A stretch of DNA of 61,367 bases from Basidiobolus meristosporus CBS 931.73 (taxonomy: Eukaryota; Basidiobolomycota; Basidiobolomycetes; Basidiobolales; Basidiobolaceae), in NCBI GenBank assembly GCA_002104905.1, contig MCFE01000535.1, positions 1 through 61,367 of the forward strand, given 5' to 3'. A model generated the notes under the pieces. It was given only the letters and a program-made list of their open reading frames with translations. It was not told the DNA's origin and made no database searches. Every line of letters starts with the position of its first letter. Position 1 is the stretch's first letter. This document shows, piece by piece, positions 1 through 11,254 of this stretch. The translations under genes and the position numbers were made by a program.

Positions 1-2338
1 ATCATGAATTTTCCCAATTGAGAAGCTGTTAAATTCTTTGGGTTCTCGGATTTGGATGCTAGACATGCGCAGCACGATTTGATATCCAGAACCTCCGCAG
101 AGCATAATCACATACGATGCATGGTGAATTTCAGAGTTGGCCATTAGTAATTAATATAATGATCCATGAGTTAGGCGAGCGCCTTGAGCTTACGTCTATA
201 AGATGAAATTGCACATCCCGCAATTCTTTTTTGCAGGAATTGTTTCTAACCCTGTACACATTGATCACAATTTGGGCTATTGCAGCTGCCTTATTGACCC
301 TTCGCATTTTACGATCTTTTTAGATGTGTCGAGCATTGTCTGGTACGTTAAATATTCAGAGATTCGTGCGAAGCATGCACCATAGCCTGAGCCACTGTCC
401 CGCAGCAATTCCATATTCGGCAACGAGGCAGTTATCGTGACCAGTTACCATCGTATTGGATGTTCTTCACGGCATTTCATTGGCAAAATATAGCGCGTAC
501 GAATCTGTCCGCGCAAATCCAAACAGTTTCCAGAGAAATCCCAGAGCTGTCCTAAACCTTGCATGAGCCACTCCATCACCAACTTTCAAACTGGGTAAAT
601 ACTGCTCATCTATATTAGTATGTACTAATTAATGATGCCGTTTGACAGTCACGGATCTGAGATTCGCGACCTTTCTAACCAATTGAGTCAAGTCGATGCT
701 TTTACTAAAAGGAGTGTACAAATCAGCAACCAAGCCCTCACTGAGAGCTGAGTCAGATGACGTGTCCCAGTAGACGGCCATTCATTTCTCTTAGACGTCA
801 TCAGTGGCCACATGCTTTAAAGCTAATTTCAATTTCGGTCTAGCAAGTCGGTAGGTGGATTGCCACGCTACCGAACGCTATTCCGCAGGTCATCTTGCCC
901 TTGACTCCCTGATGCTTCCACATTGCATGCCAACCGTGTCCCAAACATGAACATTCTGTAGGAGCATACAGTTGTTGGCAGTAAAGAGCTCAAAACCGAA
1001 CGAAAGATAGCCTTTGCTATGCAAGTAATACCAACTTGATTTGCACTAGAATCTTGGAAGGTTTGGAGACGATCCTAGTGGAGATGTCTCAAACTTGGAT
1101 GAGGAAGTAGACAAAGCGATTTTGTGGAACACAGAATGAGCCCTAAAATCTGCCATTAATCCATATATGCCGCATACAATCAACCAAGGCCCTTTCGAGT
1201 ACAAGTCAATACATTGTTTGGGAAGCTCCATGTCTCGCGTCTTCCTGGTATAAAGAAGTCCTATACTGAAACCTAGACCATGGATCCAGAGAGGCTTGGA
1301 TGGAATTGATCGATACTAGAGTTAGTATTGGATCATGGAATTTGGATCTTGCAGTGTGGATCTTTGAATGACAAGAGTGCTCAATGATACGCCGGCGTTG
1401 TGATATGTAATCGCTTACTATCTCCAAGACCAGGCAGTAACCAGATTTAGTTGGCTGATATCTGGTTCATATGATACTGTTTGTTCACATCCACTTCAAA
1501 TAGTCCCAACAGTCATCAATATTAACATTCTATCTCCAACGTACTGTAGGGAACACCGCTTCATGAGCACCCTCCGTTTAAGCATCCATGGCAAAATACT
1601 ATTTCAAATGGATATGGCCCGAATAATGCACATATTTGAATCGAACACTAATTCAATCCCGCATGCTAATGTAAAATTAATTGAATGATTATAAACTCGC
1701 CTTAATAGGGGTGAAACGTGCGTTCGAAGTGGAATCGTTTCATTGGGGTGACACCAATTTATTTGACTTCTTTTTAATTGAGTTTCTTATCTTCATTTGA
1801 TATATCGGTGAATTTCCGTTTCTAACTTGGCGTTGTGTACCCACAGTCATTTTACACGGGCCTTTTCTACTCCCATGTCAGCGTGATTCTTTCATATTTA
1901 TTCTTAACCCCCGATTATTTCTCGCCCAAAGCACTGCAAGCAGACCTTGTTTTCTTGTCACACTGCACACCTTTTTGGCGGTACAGCTTCCCCTTAATTT
2001 CTGAGCTATTACTTTTTATTATTAGTAGTCTAATCGTGCTGCTTTTCGGTGGACTCGTATTGTCCTTCAAGACCTTATCTCAGCTTTCACTCCTGTAGCA
2101 AATTACCAATAAATCACTTGTCAAGTCATTTCCCACTAATCCGTTAGCAGGTAAAGTGACATTCACTTAGTCAGGCTCCTTTTCAAAACTTTGTTTATTC
2201 TAACCTTCTCTGGAACTTCTGTAGTGTTGCACTTAAAGTAAGATAAGGTTAAGCACGAGAAGAAAAGAGACAAATTCAGTGTCCCCGGCGCAATCAACAA
2301 TCTCTACGACTGCCAATTGGCACATCACATTCGAAACT
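1..2338. other. No supportable gene upstream of first CDS
   Basis: I see only short unsupported frames here, with no recognisable domain and no coherent exon chain. The last 500 bases are pyrimidine-rich and T-rich and probably contain the promoter and 5' leader of the gene starting at 2339. An 87-codon frame at 1835-2098 is hydrophobic but has no ATG start and follows a possible splice acceptor (ccacag), so I do not call it. Confidence 0.5.
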
Positions 2339-4414
2339 ATGAAAGTGATCAAGTATCACCTTGGAACTTATACTCATCGTAATCAGAAATTGCCCCTATG
2401 TCTCTATCATTTTATATCACAAGATTGCCCTGTCGAGCAGCTATTCACTTTTCACCTGAAGCTTCGTGACTTGGACCAGATCTTTTGCGATACGAACTCA
2501 GGCTACATATACAGTACGAAAGTATTGAATACTTGTACAGATAGCAGTTCTGATTGTGTTCTCACCGAAGACAATGGAGAAATCTATGTTGAAGCGCATC
2601 TGGTGAAGGAAATTGCTCGTCAGGTGGGGGAAAAAGTACTGATAGAGCTGTGCCAACTGGACGAATCGGCTATTCGATCCGACACCATTAGGAACGTGTT
2701 GAATCCTCTTCCCAACGTTGATCTAGAGGACGAACTTGAAATGATGGAAGCTGACCTACACGTGGTAGTTGGCTTGCATAGTGGTCATGGGGAGGTGCAA
2801 GTCAAGACGGAAGAACTCATTGACTCCAGTGGCTTTCACATTCCTCGCCTGTCCAAATCCCCACAACTAGATAAAACAGTTCGTAGAGTAAGGTCCCTTA
2901 ACAGAATGTCAATTGAGGAGGTTCTTGATCGACGTTCTGGGATCTTTGAAAGGCCTGGGTCTGGAAGGGCGCTACCATATACTATGGAAGCCATCTCCGA
3001 AGATTCATCACATCATCTAACGAACCACCGATTCCTTCATGAGTCTGAACCGCCCTCTTCTCACTCGCCTCCATCGAATACTACTACGCCTATTAGAATA
3101 CTGAATGAGGATTCTCTAGAACGCAAACGTAAACGGCCAATAACTCCTTTAAGCGCCAATGCTAAAAATCCACACATGGCTCCAATTACAACAGAGAGCA
3201 ACGGAAGGCCTCACCATGTTGTTGAGGATGTCACGGAGCACATTCGCGCACTCCATAAGCAACAGAAGCAGCAACAACACCTCCCCCAAACGCGCACACC
3301 ACTATTTGATTCTCATGCTGGGCAACATCATATATACCAGACGCAAACGGGCACTAACCATAGTATTTCTTCCAAAATTGCTGGGTTAAATCGTGGCAAA
3401 AACACTCGGAATCTAACCATTAGTACTCCTTCATATGAAGAATCCACCGTTGCACCCAAATCCGCCCCAATCCACCCAACTTATCAGCATTTAGGCGGCT
3501 CTGGCTACCGGGTTTATTCATCCCAAGGAGGTCAGGTGTATTCTACATTGAGCGGGCAGAGATTAATGCCATCGAACTCAACCATCCCTCCAAACACCGC
3601 CATCCCTTACGAAGCTTCTCTGTATAATCGCGGTTCCTCTTCATACCATCCTTCTAATTATATGGGAACCACGCCTACAGTGAAATCAAATGCCCCAGTA
3701 CCCGACCCATCTGTCAACGTTCCTCAGCCATCTGTTCCTCCACGCCCCGTGACTGCTCACCCATATAGCTCTCAAGCTATCCATTATTCAAGCAAGGCTT
3801 ATCCGCAGCGCTCATCACCTCCGAAATTTCTATCGCAACACGCGATACCCAGTAGCAATCCTTTGGGATCCAGGCAGCAATTCATGTCTCTATTTGAGTC
3901 CCTCTTTGATAACATCGACTCAACCAGGGGATTGAAGATTCAACTGGAGGAGCAGATACGAAAATCAACAACGCTATTACAGACACTACAGGCTTCTGGT
4001 CCAATGATCGAGGGGCTGGTTAGAAGCCATTTCAGAGACATGCAAGGGCAATTTATCGAGAAGTACGACACGACCATCGAAGATATAACGCAGCGCCTAG
4101 ATCGACTCGAAGAGCGCCAGCTTCAATTAGACCAACAATACGCTAAGTTCCAGAATCGAAGCGCATCTTCCGAAAGTGGGGAAGAAGCAGAGTCCAGACT
4201 GCTGCAATCCAATGGAGGACGTAAAGACCCATCAGAACTCCCAACACCCCCACTTATACTTAGCCATCCAAGATTAGATAGTGAGGGCCATCTTACTAGG
4301 GTGGTAAAAAGCCAAGGTGTTAGTGCGGACATGAAAACAAGGGATTACGAGGAGATGATCAAATGTCTGGTAGATCGGTTGGAGACTCTTGAGAGAAGAA
4401 TAGATCAGCATTAA
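2339..4414 (+). CDS. Unknown protein with disordered middle and C-terminal coiled coil
   Basis: Single uninterrupted frame of 691 codons from the first ATG (2339); the frame is open about 60 bases further upstream but without an ATG. I do not recognise the family. Residues 1-130 look folded (MKVIKYHLGTYTHRN, then a mixed alpha/beta pattern ending in EARQVGEKVLIEL-like helix). An acidic linker (DLEDELEMMEADL) follows. About 350 residues are Ser/Pro/His/Gln-rich and probably disordered, with basic clusters such as ERKRKRP that could be a nuclear signal. The C-terminal third has strong heptads around FMSLFESLFDNIDSTRGLK and DITQRLDRLEERQLQLDQ, and ends in a second short coiled coil (LVDRLETLERRIDQH). 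This is the only intron-free long gene in the genic half besides the wall protein. It could be a scaffold or DNA-associated protein, but that is inference only. Confidence 0.8.
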   Translation: MKVIKYHLGTYTHRNQKLPLCLYHFISQDCPVEQLFTFHLKLRDLDQIFCDTNSGYIYSTKVLNTCTDSSSDCVLTEDNGEIYVEAHLVKEIARQVGEKVLIELCQLDESAIRSDTIRNVLNPLPNVDLEDELEMMEADLHVVVGLHSGHGEVQVKTEELIDSSGFHIPRLSKSPQLDKTVRRVRSLNRMSIEEVLDRRSGIFERPGSGRALPYTMEAISEDSSHHLTNHRFLHESEPPSSHSPPSNTTTPIRILNEDSLERKRKRPITPLSANAKNPHMAPITTESNGRPHHVVEDVTEHIRALHKQQKQQQHLPQTRTPLFDSHAGQHHIYQTQTGTNHSISSKIAGLNRGKNTRNLTISTPSYEESTVAPKSAPIHPTYQHLGGSGYRVYSSQGGQVYSTLSGQRLMPSNSTIPPNTAIPYEASLYNRGSSSYHPSNYMGTTPTVKSNAPVPDPSVNVPQPSVPPRPVTAHPYSSQAIHYSSKAYPQRSSPPKFLSQHAIPSSNPLGSRQQFMSLFESLFDNIDSTRGLKIQLEEQIRKSTTLLQTLQASGPMIEGLVRSHFRDMQGQFIEKYDTTIEDITQRLDRLEERQLQLDQQYAKFQNRSASSESGEEAESRLLQSNGGRKDPSELPTPPLILSHPRLDSEGHLTRVVKSQGVSADMKTRDYEEMIKCLVDRLETLERRIDQH

Positions 4415-6497
4415 TATTATCTAATGAGCTTCTTGGTCTATCGAACTCCACCGTTTTATTGTAAAGATTAGCTTATACTTTTGGTAGAATACAACCCTTT
4501 CCACTTTCACTGACTACTTCTTTACATATTTATTCAGCGTAAACCATAATGCACATCTGTATAAAGTTTTATTTCTCTGTATCAGGATACAAGCTTTATT
4601 GACAGGATATGTTCCTCTACACAATCCAATTCATACGTTTCCCAAACATGACTAATAAAAAGCATCAATCCAAGAGCTGTCAATATTGACGTGGTGCATG
4701 GTGGAGTAACAGTGGCTGAGCCAGTCCGAATTTTAATTGAGCGGTGCACTCAAGGTAAACAATAACCTTGGCCAATCGGAAGATGGGGTATCATTGGTAT
4801 TAGACTAGGACTACTGCTATTGGTTTGTTAGATTCCGTGCCGGGTGTAAGAAAACTGTATCAGAAGTGGCACTTGAATATCATCTGCTTGTTACAACTAT
4901 GTTCTTTTCGGTATCCAGGTTTCATTGCATCATTGAATGTCGATTTAGAGCCCCTTTTCAAAACTACACGTCCACGGTTACTCCGTATTCATTTCACTAT
5001 GATTAGCTGATAGCATTGCTGGAGATCAAGAAATATGTAAGCTATACATCAGACGTGCTTATTATTCTTCCTGAGATGTCGGCCTGACCCACAAACTATA
5101 GGGGAGGGGTCCATGCATAATGGGAGGTAAGAATAATGAATGTTGGATGTTGATCAGACCGCTACACCAAGATAAAGATTTTGGTTCCATAAGCCTCACC
5201 AGGCTGTGAAAACATGGCATTTAGCAAGTTGGGTGCGAAGCCAGATAATCGCTTTTGGTTAGTGATCTTTCCTGTGTACCCATCAACGGAACACGGGCCA
5301 ACCAGTCAATACCTGAGCGTCGATTTTTGGCTGGTGAAATGTTGGACAAGGTAATATCAGAACACTTACTATATTTTGTTCAGCAAGGGCGATGCTACGC
5401 TGAGACTGACTGCTGTAAAGAGTTCACTGTAGGTGCCCATAGGCCCAGGGATCGGATGATGTTGTCAGGCATGGTGCTGATAATCGTACATATGATGAGT
5501 CCAATGTACGATGGAATTCAAGGAGTGCAGTGTTCAATGAGATATTGCAGAGCACATCTGGATCTGCAGTTTCATGATGATATACACAATCGCCGCTGAG
5601 CACTTGTTATTGTTATCAAGCTCATTTTCCCCCGTAAATGTATATGTAGTATATCTTTTTTATTATATATCTCCACTAACAATTGAGAGAGGATTTCGAA
5701 ATTGCACCTGACCCCTTTCATGAGTGCTGTTCATCTTCATGTTGATGACACCCTCTCTTGGCTCAATTTGCACCAAATCTGTGCCCTAAGAAGCAGGGAC
5801 GGTCCCTGTGCTGGCATACCCATCACCAGCAAGTAAAGTGGGTCCATTAATACTGCCAAGTATCAACTAGTCAAGTCACAATGAAATGGCCTTTTGTTTC
5901 CCAATACATACCAAACATGAAACTCATAATCACAGAATCCCATTCATATTTGGCCTCTTGACTTACAACAATCTACAAAAGTATCCCAAACATTTTCTCT
6001 AGACCATAGGATCTCGGCGACACACTGCAATGTTCGGAGCATATAGAAATTTATTGAACGCGCACCCGAATCAAGGGTGATTGGCTCCTGCAGTGACCCC
6101 GATATATTTATAGAACAGCGTGGATATGGGTGTATCTATTTTTAGAAGACTTTACTCTGAATGGTGCTCATTTCTATATGACTGATTAAGGTTTTGTAAC
6201 TGATACTCACAATATCGGTAACATGAATTCCATATACCCTTCCAAATGTGGACTGCTATTATATTGCAAGCAAGTAACCGAGATTTTACGGGACTGGTTC
6301 CAGGGGCCTGCTGTTGTCATTGATTCAAAAGGAGTACCATGAAATGTATTCACAACAGGTCCATCAGTTTATGAACACACAGACACAATGCTCATACGAA
6401 GTTGATCCTTGCTTTACGTCAACTGTCTCATCTAGTCCGAAGATAAAAGAAAGTCGATGTACCCAGTATTCATTCATCAAGTATCCTTCTACACAAA
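4415..6497. other. Intergenic stretch without a supportable gene
   Basis: AT-rich, with frequent stops in all frames. The longest frame (5255-5599) lacks an ATG start, has no recognisable motif and has no splice partners I could find. It probably holds the 3' end of the upstream gene and the promoter of the Ser-rich gene that starts at 6498. Confidence 0.5.
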
Positions 6498-7019
6498 ATG
6501 CATTACAGTAATTTAGCTATCTTGGTACTCTTTTATACCAGTTTCGGAGCCTTTGGTCAAAGTATAAGTTCCCAATCCACTGATATTCCTTCTTCCAGTC
6601 TGGCGTCACCGGAGTCCTCCGCCTCAAGCTTGAGTACTGCCTCCATACCTGCCTCATCAGTTACTCCATCTCCAAGTGGAACACCGTCGATCTCTACCTC
6701 GCAAAGTCCAAGTGCAATATCAAGCAGCGCACTAGCTACGTCCATCTCTATCACAGGAACAACCTCTGCCAGCCCGACAGTCTCTACTGGTTCCATCTCT
6801 TCCGCCGCTGGGTCCAGTTCAGGCATATCTAGTGTACCGTCTGTTATTTCTAGCGCAATCTCGATAGGCCCAGCGACGAACATTATTCCTAGTCGCAGCA
6901 GTACAGCACCATCCAGCAAGAGCAGCACTTCCATCCCATACAACGGCAGCTCCCAAACCGAGATCCAATCGGCGATGTTCGTATTAAGCGCGTTCGTTAT
7001 TCTGGCACAGTACTTCTAA
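6498..7019 (+). CDS. Small Ser/Thr-rich GPI-anchored wall or surface protein
   Basis: A 173-residue protein with the full secretory/GPI layout. Residues 1-20 are a signal peptide (MHYSNLAILVLFYTSFGAFG). About 125 residues follow that are almost entirely Ser, Thr, Pro, Ala, Gly and Ile, in irregular repeats such as SSLASPESSASS, typical of heavily O-mannosylated stalks. A small-residue region near PYNGSSQTE could serve as the GPI omega site, and the tail is hydrophobic (MFVLSAFVILAQYF). No cysteines or catalytic motif are visible, so a structural or adhesive wall role is likely but unproven. The start is the only ATG giving the signal peptide, and the frame is unspliced. The antisense frame over the same bases is an artefact of the Ser-rich composition. 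Confidence 0.8.
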   Translation: MHYSNLAILVLFYTSFGAFGQSISSQSTDIPSSSLASPESSASSLSTASIPASSVTPSPSGTPSISTSQSPSAISSSALATSISITGTTSASPTVSTGSISSAAGSSSGISSVPSVISSAISIGPATNIIPSRSSTAPSSKSSTSIPYNGSSQTEIQSAMFVLSAFVILAQYF

Positions 7020-7706
7020 AAGGTGTGGCAGCTCTAAAATGAACGAGGGGGGTCGCCTTGCTTTTTAACACCGTTGGCGATAATGCAAAGTATCTATGAT
7101 TACATTGTATCGTTGTTATTATCCAAATAAATGAATTAACAAAAACGACCAAGCAAATATGTCCACTGTATACCAAGTATATTGAGTGCCTTTTACGTTC
7201 GGCTATTTCGGTTACAGTAAATCATAACACTGATCATGACGAAATGGGATTCAATTTTGGCATGCAATTGCACATGATTTCCCGCTGAATGCTAAGGGGT
7301 GTACTACGATTTGGTATGACAAGTCCGGGATGACTTCTCATAACCATATTACATTGGAATCATGGCAGATTTGTTTCCTGTGAATCGCTCTCATACAATA
7401 TACGACTAGTAGCGCCAGCAAACCTTTCCCGAAATATTTCTATCAAATTTTTGCTTCCACTAATACATTACCAATCGTTTGTCCTATCAAATTCGTTCCC
7501 AGCATGAGCTATGTGTGATTAACAGGATGACGTTTCCGAGGTCACTCTGATCGAACACTCATCAGTTACACCATCAATTATTGGATTTATGAAAACCAAA
7601 AAAGGGGTGTTTGTTCGGGATTACAGCATCAAGAAGGTCAGTAAATGCAAGAGTATCTATATATATATGTATAGCTTGTGTGCTTTGCCCTAAACACAAC
7701 AGCAAC
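7020..7706. other. Intergenic, promoter region of DGAT2 gene
   Basis: No gene seen. A frame entering the DGAT2 gene is open from 7611 but starts without an ATG; I place the start at the ATG at 7707 (cagcaacATGG). Confidence 0.5.
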
Positions 7707-8873
7707 ATGGTAGAGATTGCTCCTTTACAAGTTCCACTCAAACGTAGACGTCAGACATTCAGTGTGTTCTTGTGGGCCTCCTTTCTCCCCATATGTCTCT
7801 CGCTACTATCCATCTGCGTGATCGTCCCCCTGTTCTGGCCACTGCTAATCTTCTACCTCATTTGGGCTTACTTCGATACAGCGCCTAGAACGGGTGCAAG
7901 ACGAAGCGATTGGATTAGAAATTTGCGTTGCTGGCGTTGGTTCGTAAACTTTTTCCCAATTCGCGTCGTAAAGGAAGCAGACTTGGATCCGAAGCACAAT
8001 TATTTATTCGGTAATTTTCCCTTCGGCTCCGGACCGGAAGTAATCAATTGACAACCTTCGCGTTTTAGGCTACCACCCGCATGGTATTATCGCGGTAGGA
8101 GCCTGGGGAGCATTTGGCACAGAAGGTGCCCAAATATCGAAGATATTCCCGGGGTTAAATATCCGCCTGCTAACCTTGGATACCAACTTCAACGTCCCTT
8201 TTTATCGCGATCTATTGATGGCATTTGGATTGGCGTCAGTAGCCAAGGAATCATGTAACAACATTCTACAGAAGGGGCCAGGGAATTCCTGTATGATAGT
8301 GGTTGGCGGAGCGTCCGAGTCATTAACCTCCTTCCCTGGAACCTATGATCTTATTCTCAAGAAAAGATACGGTTTCGTTAAGGTTGCCATGAGAAACGGG
8401 TATGTACAAGGGTTGAATTTGGATCCATTGTTGAGAGATGCTTACCGGTAACGTGTGTAGTGCACGACTAGTTCCGGTGCTCTCCTTTGGCGAAACAGAC
8501 GTTTACGATCAAGTAGAAGCCAAGACCGGGACCTGGCTTAAAAAGATCCAACGCAAAATTCAGGAGATCTTTGGGTTTACCACGCCTATTGCAATTGGAC
8601 GCGGTATCTTCGTATACGACTTTGGGATACTTCCTCGACGTCGCCCCATACATGTTGTCGGTAGGTGTATGTATCGCCTTCTTCAGCTGAACATGATTTG
8701 TAACAAGTCTTCTAGTTGGTAAGCCTATCGAGGTAAAACGGATCGACAACCCTACGAATGAAGAGGCGGAGGTTTATCATCAGCAGTACATGAATAGTCT
8801 GAAAGAGATATTTGAGAAGTATAAAGATCAATACGCGTCTGATCGCAAGAGTGAGTTGAGGTTTGTCGAATAG
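7707..8873 (+). CDS. Diacylglycerol O-acyltransferase type 2 (DGAT2 family)
   Basis: Four exons (7707-8010, 8069-8399, 8461-8660, 8716-8873) join in frame to 330 residues; all three introns are 55-61 bp GT-AG. An N-terminal hydrophobic hairpin (about residues 20-55) would embed the enzyme in the ER/lipid-droplet membrane. The family signatures follow: YHPHG at the exon 1/2 junction (catalytic His region), then GGASESL, RYGFVKVAMRNG and LVPVLSFGE. The C-terminus is basic and helical (KEIFEKYKDQY). The family transfers an acyl group from acyl-CoA to diacylglycerol to make triacylglycerol; some relatives (MGAT, wax synthases) use other acceptors, so the exact substrate is inferred. Length fits the family. 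The next gene is convergent, 274 bp downstream. Confidence 0.92.
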
Positions 8874-9146
8874 CCCCAAGACTACACAGCTCAGCCGGCT
8901 TTCTGGGACCCCAGTCTTCTGACCAAAAGGAAGTGGTGGGCCTGCCCTCAACAATCCACATTGGTGGGCATCAGTAATAAAGCAACCCGTGGAGATCTTC
9001 TCAGATTAGGATACATTTGATTTCTAGTGGATATATTTATTACTATCATATGATAAAGGTAATACTATACAGGGAACGGTAGCAAATTCGTCGGAAACAA
9101 TGCTTGATGGATTGGGCTAGTTACCGTGCCATATTGTACACACAAT

Positions 9147-10530
9147 TCAATGGATGTTGAGCAACCACTTCATCCTCTCGTATGCGTAGAAAGATACTGC
9201 TACCAATGGCGTGACTTTCAGATAGCCAATGCTTAGTCCAACGAAGAATCCCCCCACCCCTTTGGACCGGTATATCTTGGTGACCACCTCCTTTACCGTT
9301 GTTCGATTGTTTTCGGGGTTCACCGCGCCACGCACCTGGAAATGGCGCCTTGTAACCTCGATCGGGTAGGAGACGGTCTGTGCCAATGCGCCCGCCACGC
9401 CACCGCTAACCAGCTGAGCCCAAGCCTTCAGACGGACTTTCTCGCCAGTCTCCTGGGTCTGTCGGTCTTTCGTCACCAGGGCATTTGGGAAGTGGCTCCG
9501 GAATAGCTTTTGCATCATCGAGTGCGTCCAAAAGGATACGCCCGCGTACGGAATCACCCCCACCACCGTCAGGCCAAACCCTGTGTACAGATTCGTCACT
9601 GGAAGTCTGATCCAGCTGGTGCTGGGAATCTTCTCGTGATACACCAATTTCAATGTATCTAAAAATCCAGGCATCCCACCATTTTTAGGGATCTCATATG
9701 CCATTCTCACCCTAATTAGATCCAATGGATAGGTGCATAATACAGAGGAGAGTCCTACGTGGATAATTGTTTAATCACCTGGGGAGTGCTCGCAACGAAT
9801 AGGCAATTATTAAACCAGGAACGAACCAGCAAGTGAACCGGCAACAAACTCCATTCTAGGTGTATCGTGACCGGAGTACACCAACACCTATCACGGGCCA
9901 AGTATGTTAACGATGTTGAAGGGGAGCAGTGTACGGGAGGGATATCCCGAGGTCGCAATTGCTACTTTGAATTCGGTCGGTACTTACATTTTTAAACTGT
10001 TCATACGCCACGAACTTGATGGCGGCGTACGGGAAGATTCGAAGCAGAGTTGCCAAATGACCTTGAAACAGACCCCGGATGCCAGTGGAGGCGAATATTT
10101 CCTTACCAGCTTTGAACACCCCAAGGTAGGTTCCTGTTGAAAAAGAAGTTTGGTTTAGACGAAAGTGACGAGGTGGTCCCGCTGCTGAGCTTATCTCAAC
10201 CTGAGTACTTCTCGAAATGTGGATTGCTGGATTGGAAAAGGATCTTTACACGGTCGAGGGGTGCAACAAGAGTTTTGGCTGAGGAAGAGCAGGTTAGTGT
10301 GCTATCCTGGTTCTACGACGTCTGCATCTACTTGATCGTTGATGAAACCACAAACCTGCACACCCTGCGACACCCCCAGCAACGAAGGTCTTGAGTACAT
10401 AGGACAAGCTCTTTGTTTCGGTCTTGGCCTTTCCTCTATTCTGTAGGCGTGCAGCTGAGGATAAGTTAGAAGGCAAATTCGACGAAGTACCAGAGGCCGG
10501 TATGGGAGTTTGAATTACAGTATTGGACAT
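9147..10530 (-). CDS. LEU5: Mitochondrial carrier, Leu5/SLC25A42 type (CoA-related transport)
   Basis: Five exons on the minus strand (10530-10356, 10278-10201, 10133-9988, 9887-9827, 9754-9147) join in frame to 355 residues. Three carrier repeats are visible with their signatures PLDRVK, PLDLIR and PIEVTR. Wording around them ([48 protein letters not shown]) is most like the Leu5/SLC25A16/SLC25A42 subfamily, which supplies CoA or a precursor to the mitochondrial matrix. The short Ser/Thr-rich N-terminus precedes the first helix and is not an obvious cleavable presequence, as usual for carriers. The gene lies convergent to DGAT2. The Leu5 assignment rests on residue pattern, not on an alignment; other CoA/nucleotide carriers are the alternative. 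Confidence 0.88.
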
Positions 10531-10658
10531 AAAAAAGGGGAGCGAGCGGGAAGAGAGGTGGTCAAATTATCTTCTCGAAAGGTGGCTGTTTAAAGATGGA
10601 ATCCATGTACAAGAAGCGTTAGATTAAATATTCCTGTTGGCAAACATCCAGCGGCAAA

Positions 10659-11165
10659 TTACCAGGTGATGACCTCCTGAATATCATTTGGGATCAATGC
10701 GATCATAGCGCCACCGTTGGGTAGCTTGGTAATCATGAAAATCTCCTCACCGGAACGGAATTTCCCCTGGGTGAAGCCCGTGATTACCTTCAAATACCGT
10801 GGCCACTTTATGGGTTTTCACGGTAATAAATCAATACTCGGTCGGAAGGTGCAGGGGGTATTTTTACACACCGCAGATGTGACTTTTCTCTTGGGGATCA
10901 CATGATCAGCACTTTGGTGTCAAGTGACCATGGGTCCAAATGCGCGTTTCCTAGACACTTGATTATGTTGATGGAAGAGGGGTGGGCCCGATTATATTCA
11001 GGATATAGATTCTTCCCATTGCGTTGCAATCGAACTAGGTGTGCTTTATTGACACTATCTTGTCCCTAGGCTACTGAATGGCCCACTCACCGTCCGCTCC
11101 CGCCTTGCATAGACAGTGATTTTGGGCGCGTTGGATGAAGCTTCAGAAAGATAACCCGTCATCAT
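10659..11165 (-). CDS. Small unknown protein, three-exon model
   Basis: I built this model by hand: exons 11165-11115, 11065-10913 and 10805-10659 join with all junctions in phase 0 to give 116 residues. The last exon is convincingly coding (GKFRSGEEIFMITKLPNGG, then MIALIPNDIQEVITW and a stop). The middle exon is open for 51 codons (HLVRLQRNGKNLYPEYNR). I do not recognise the family. There is no signal peptide, membrane segment or cysteine motif. It is squeezed between two mitochondrial-carrier genes on the same strand. The final exon is the most secure part; the start could lie elsewhere. Confidence 0.45.
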
Positions 11166-11254
11166 AGCTACGTAAGTAAGCTCTTGGCTAGGTGCTCGTC
11201 ATGGTTCATGGGACATCCAGGTGCAATGTGAAAGTACGATCCAATCATTCCCAG

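Noticed and set aside
5255-5599. 114-codon plus frame
   Set aside because: No ATG start, no recognisable motif, no splice partners.
6557-6943. 128-codon minus frame opposite the Ser-rich wall protein
   Set aside because: Antisense of a TCN/AGY-rich coding stretch has few stops; it has no independent features.
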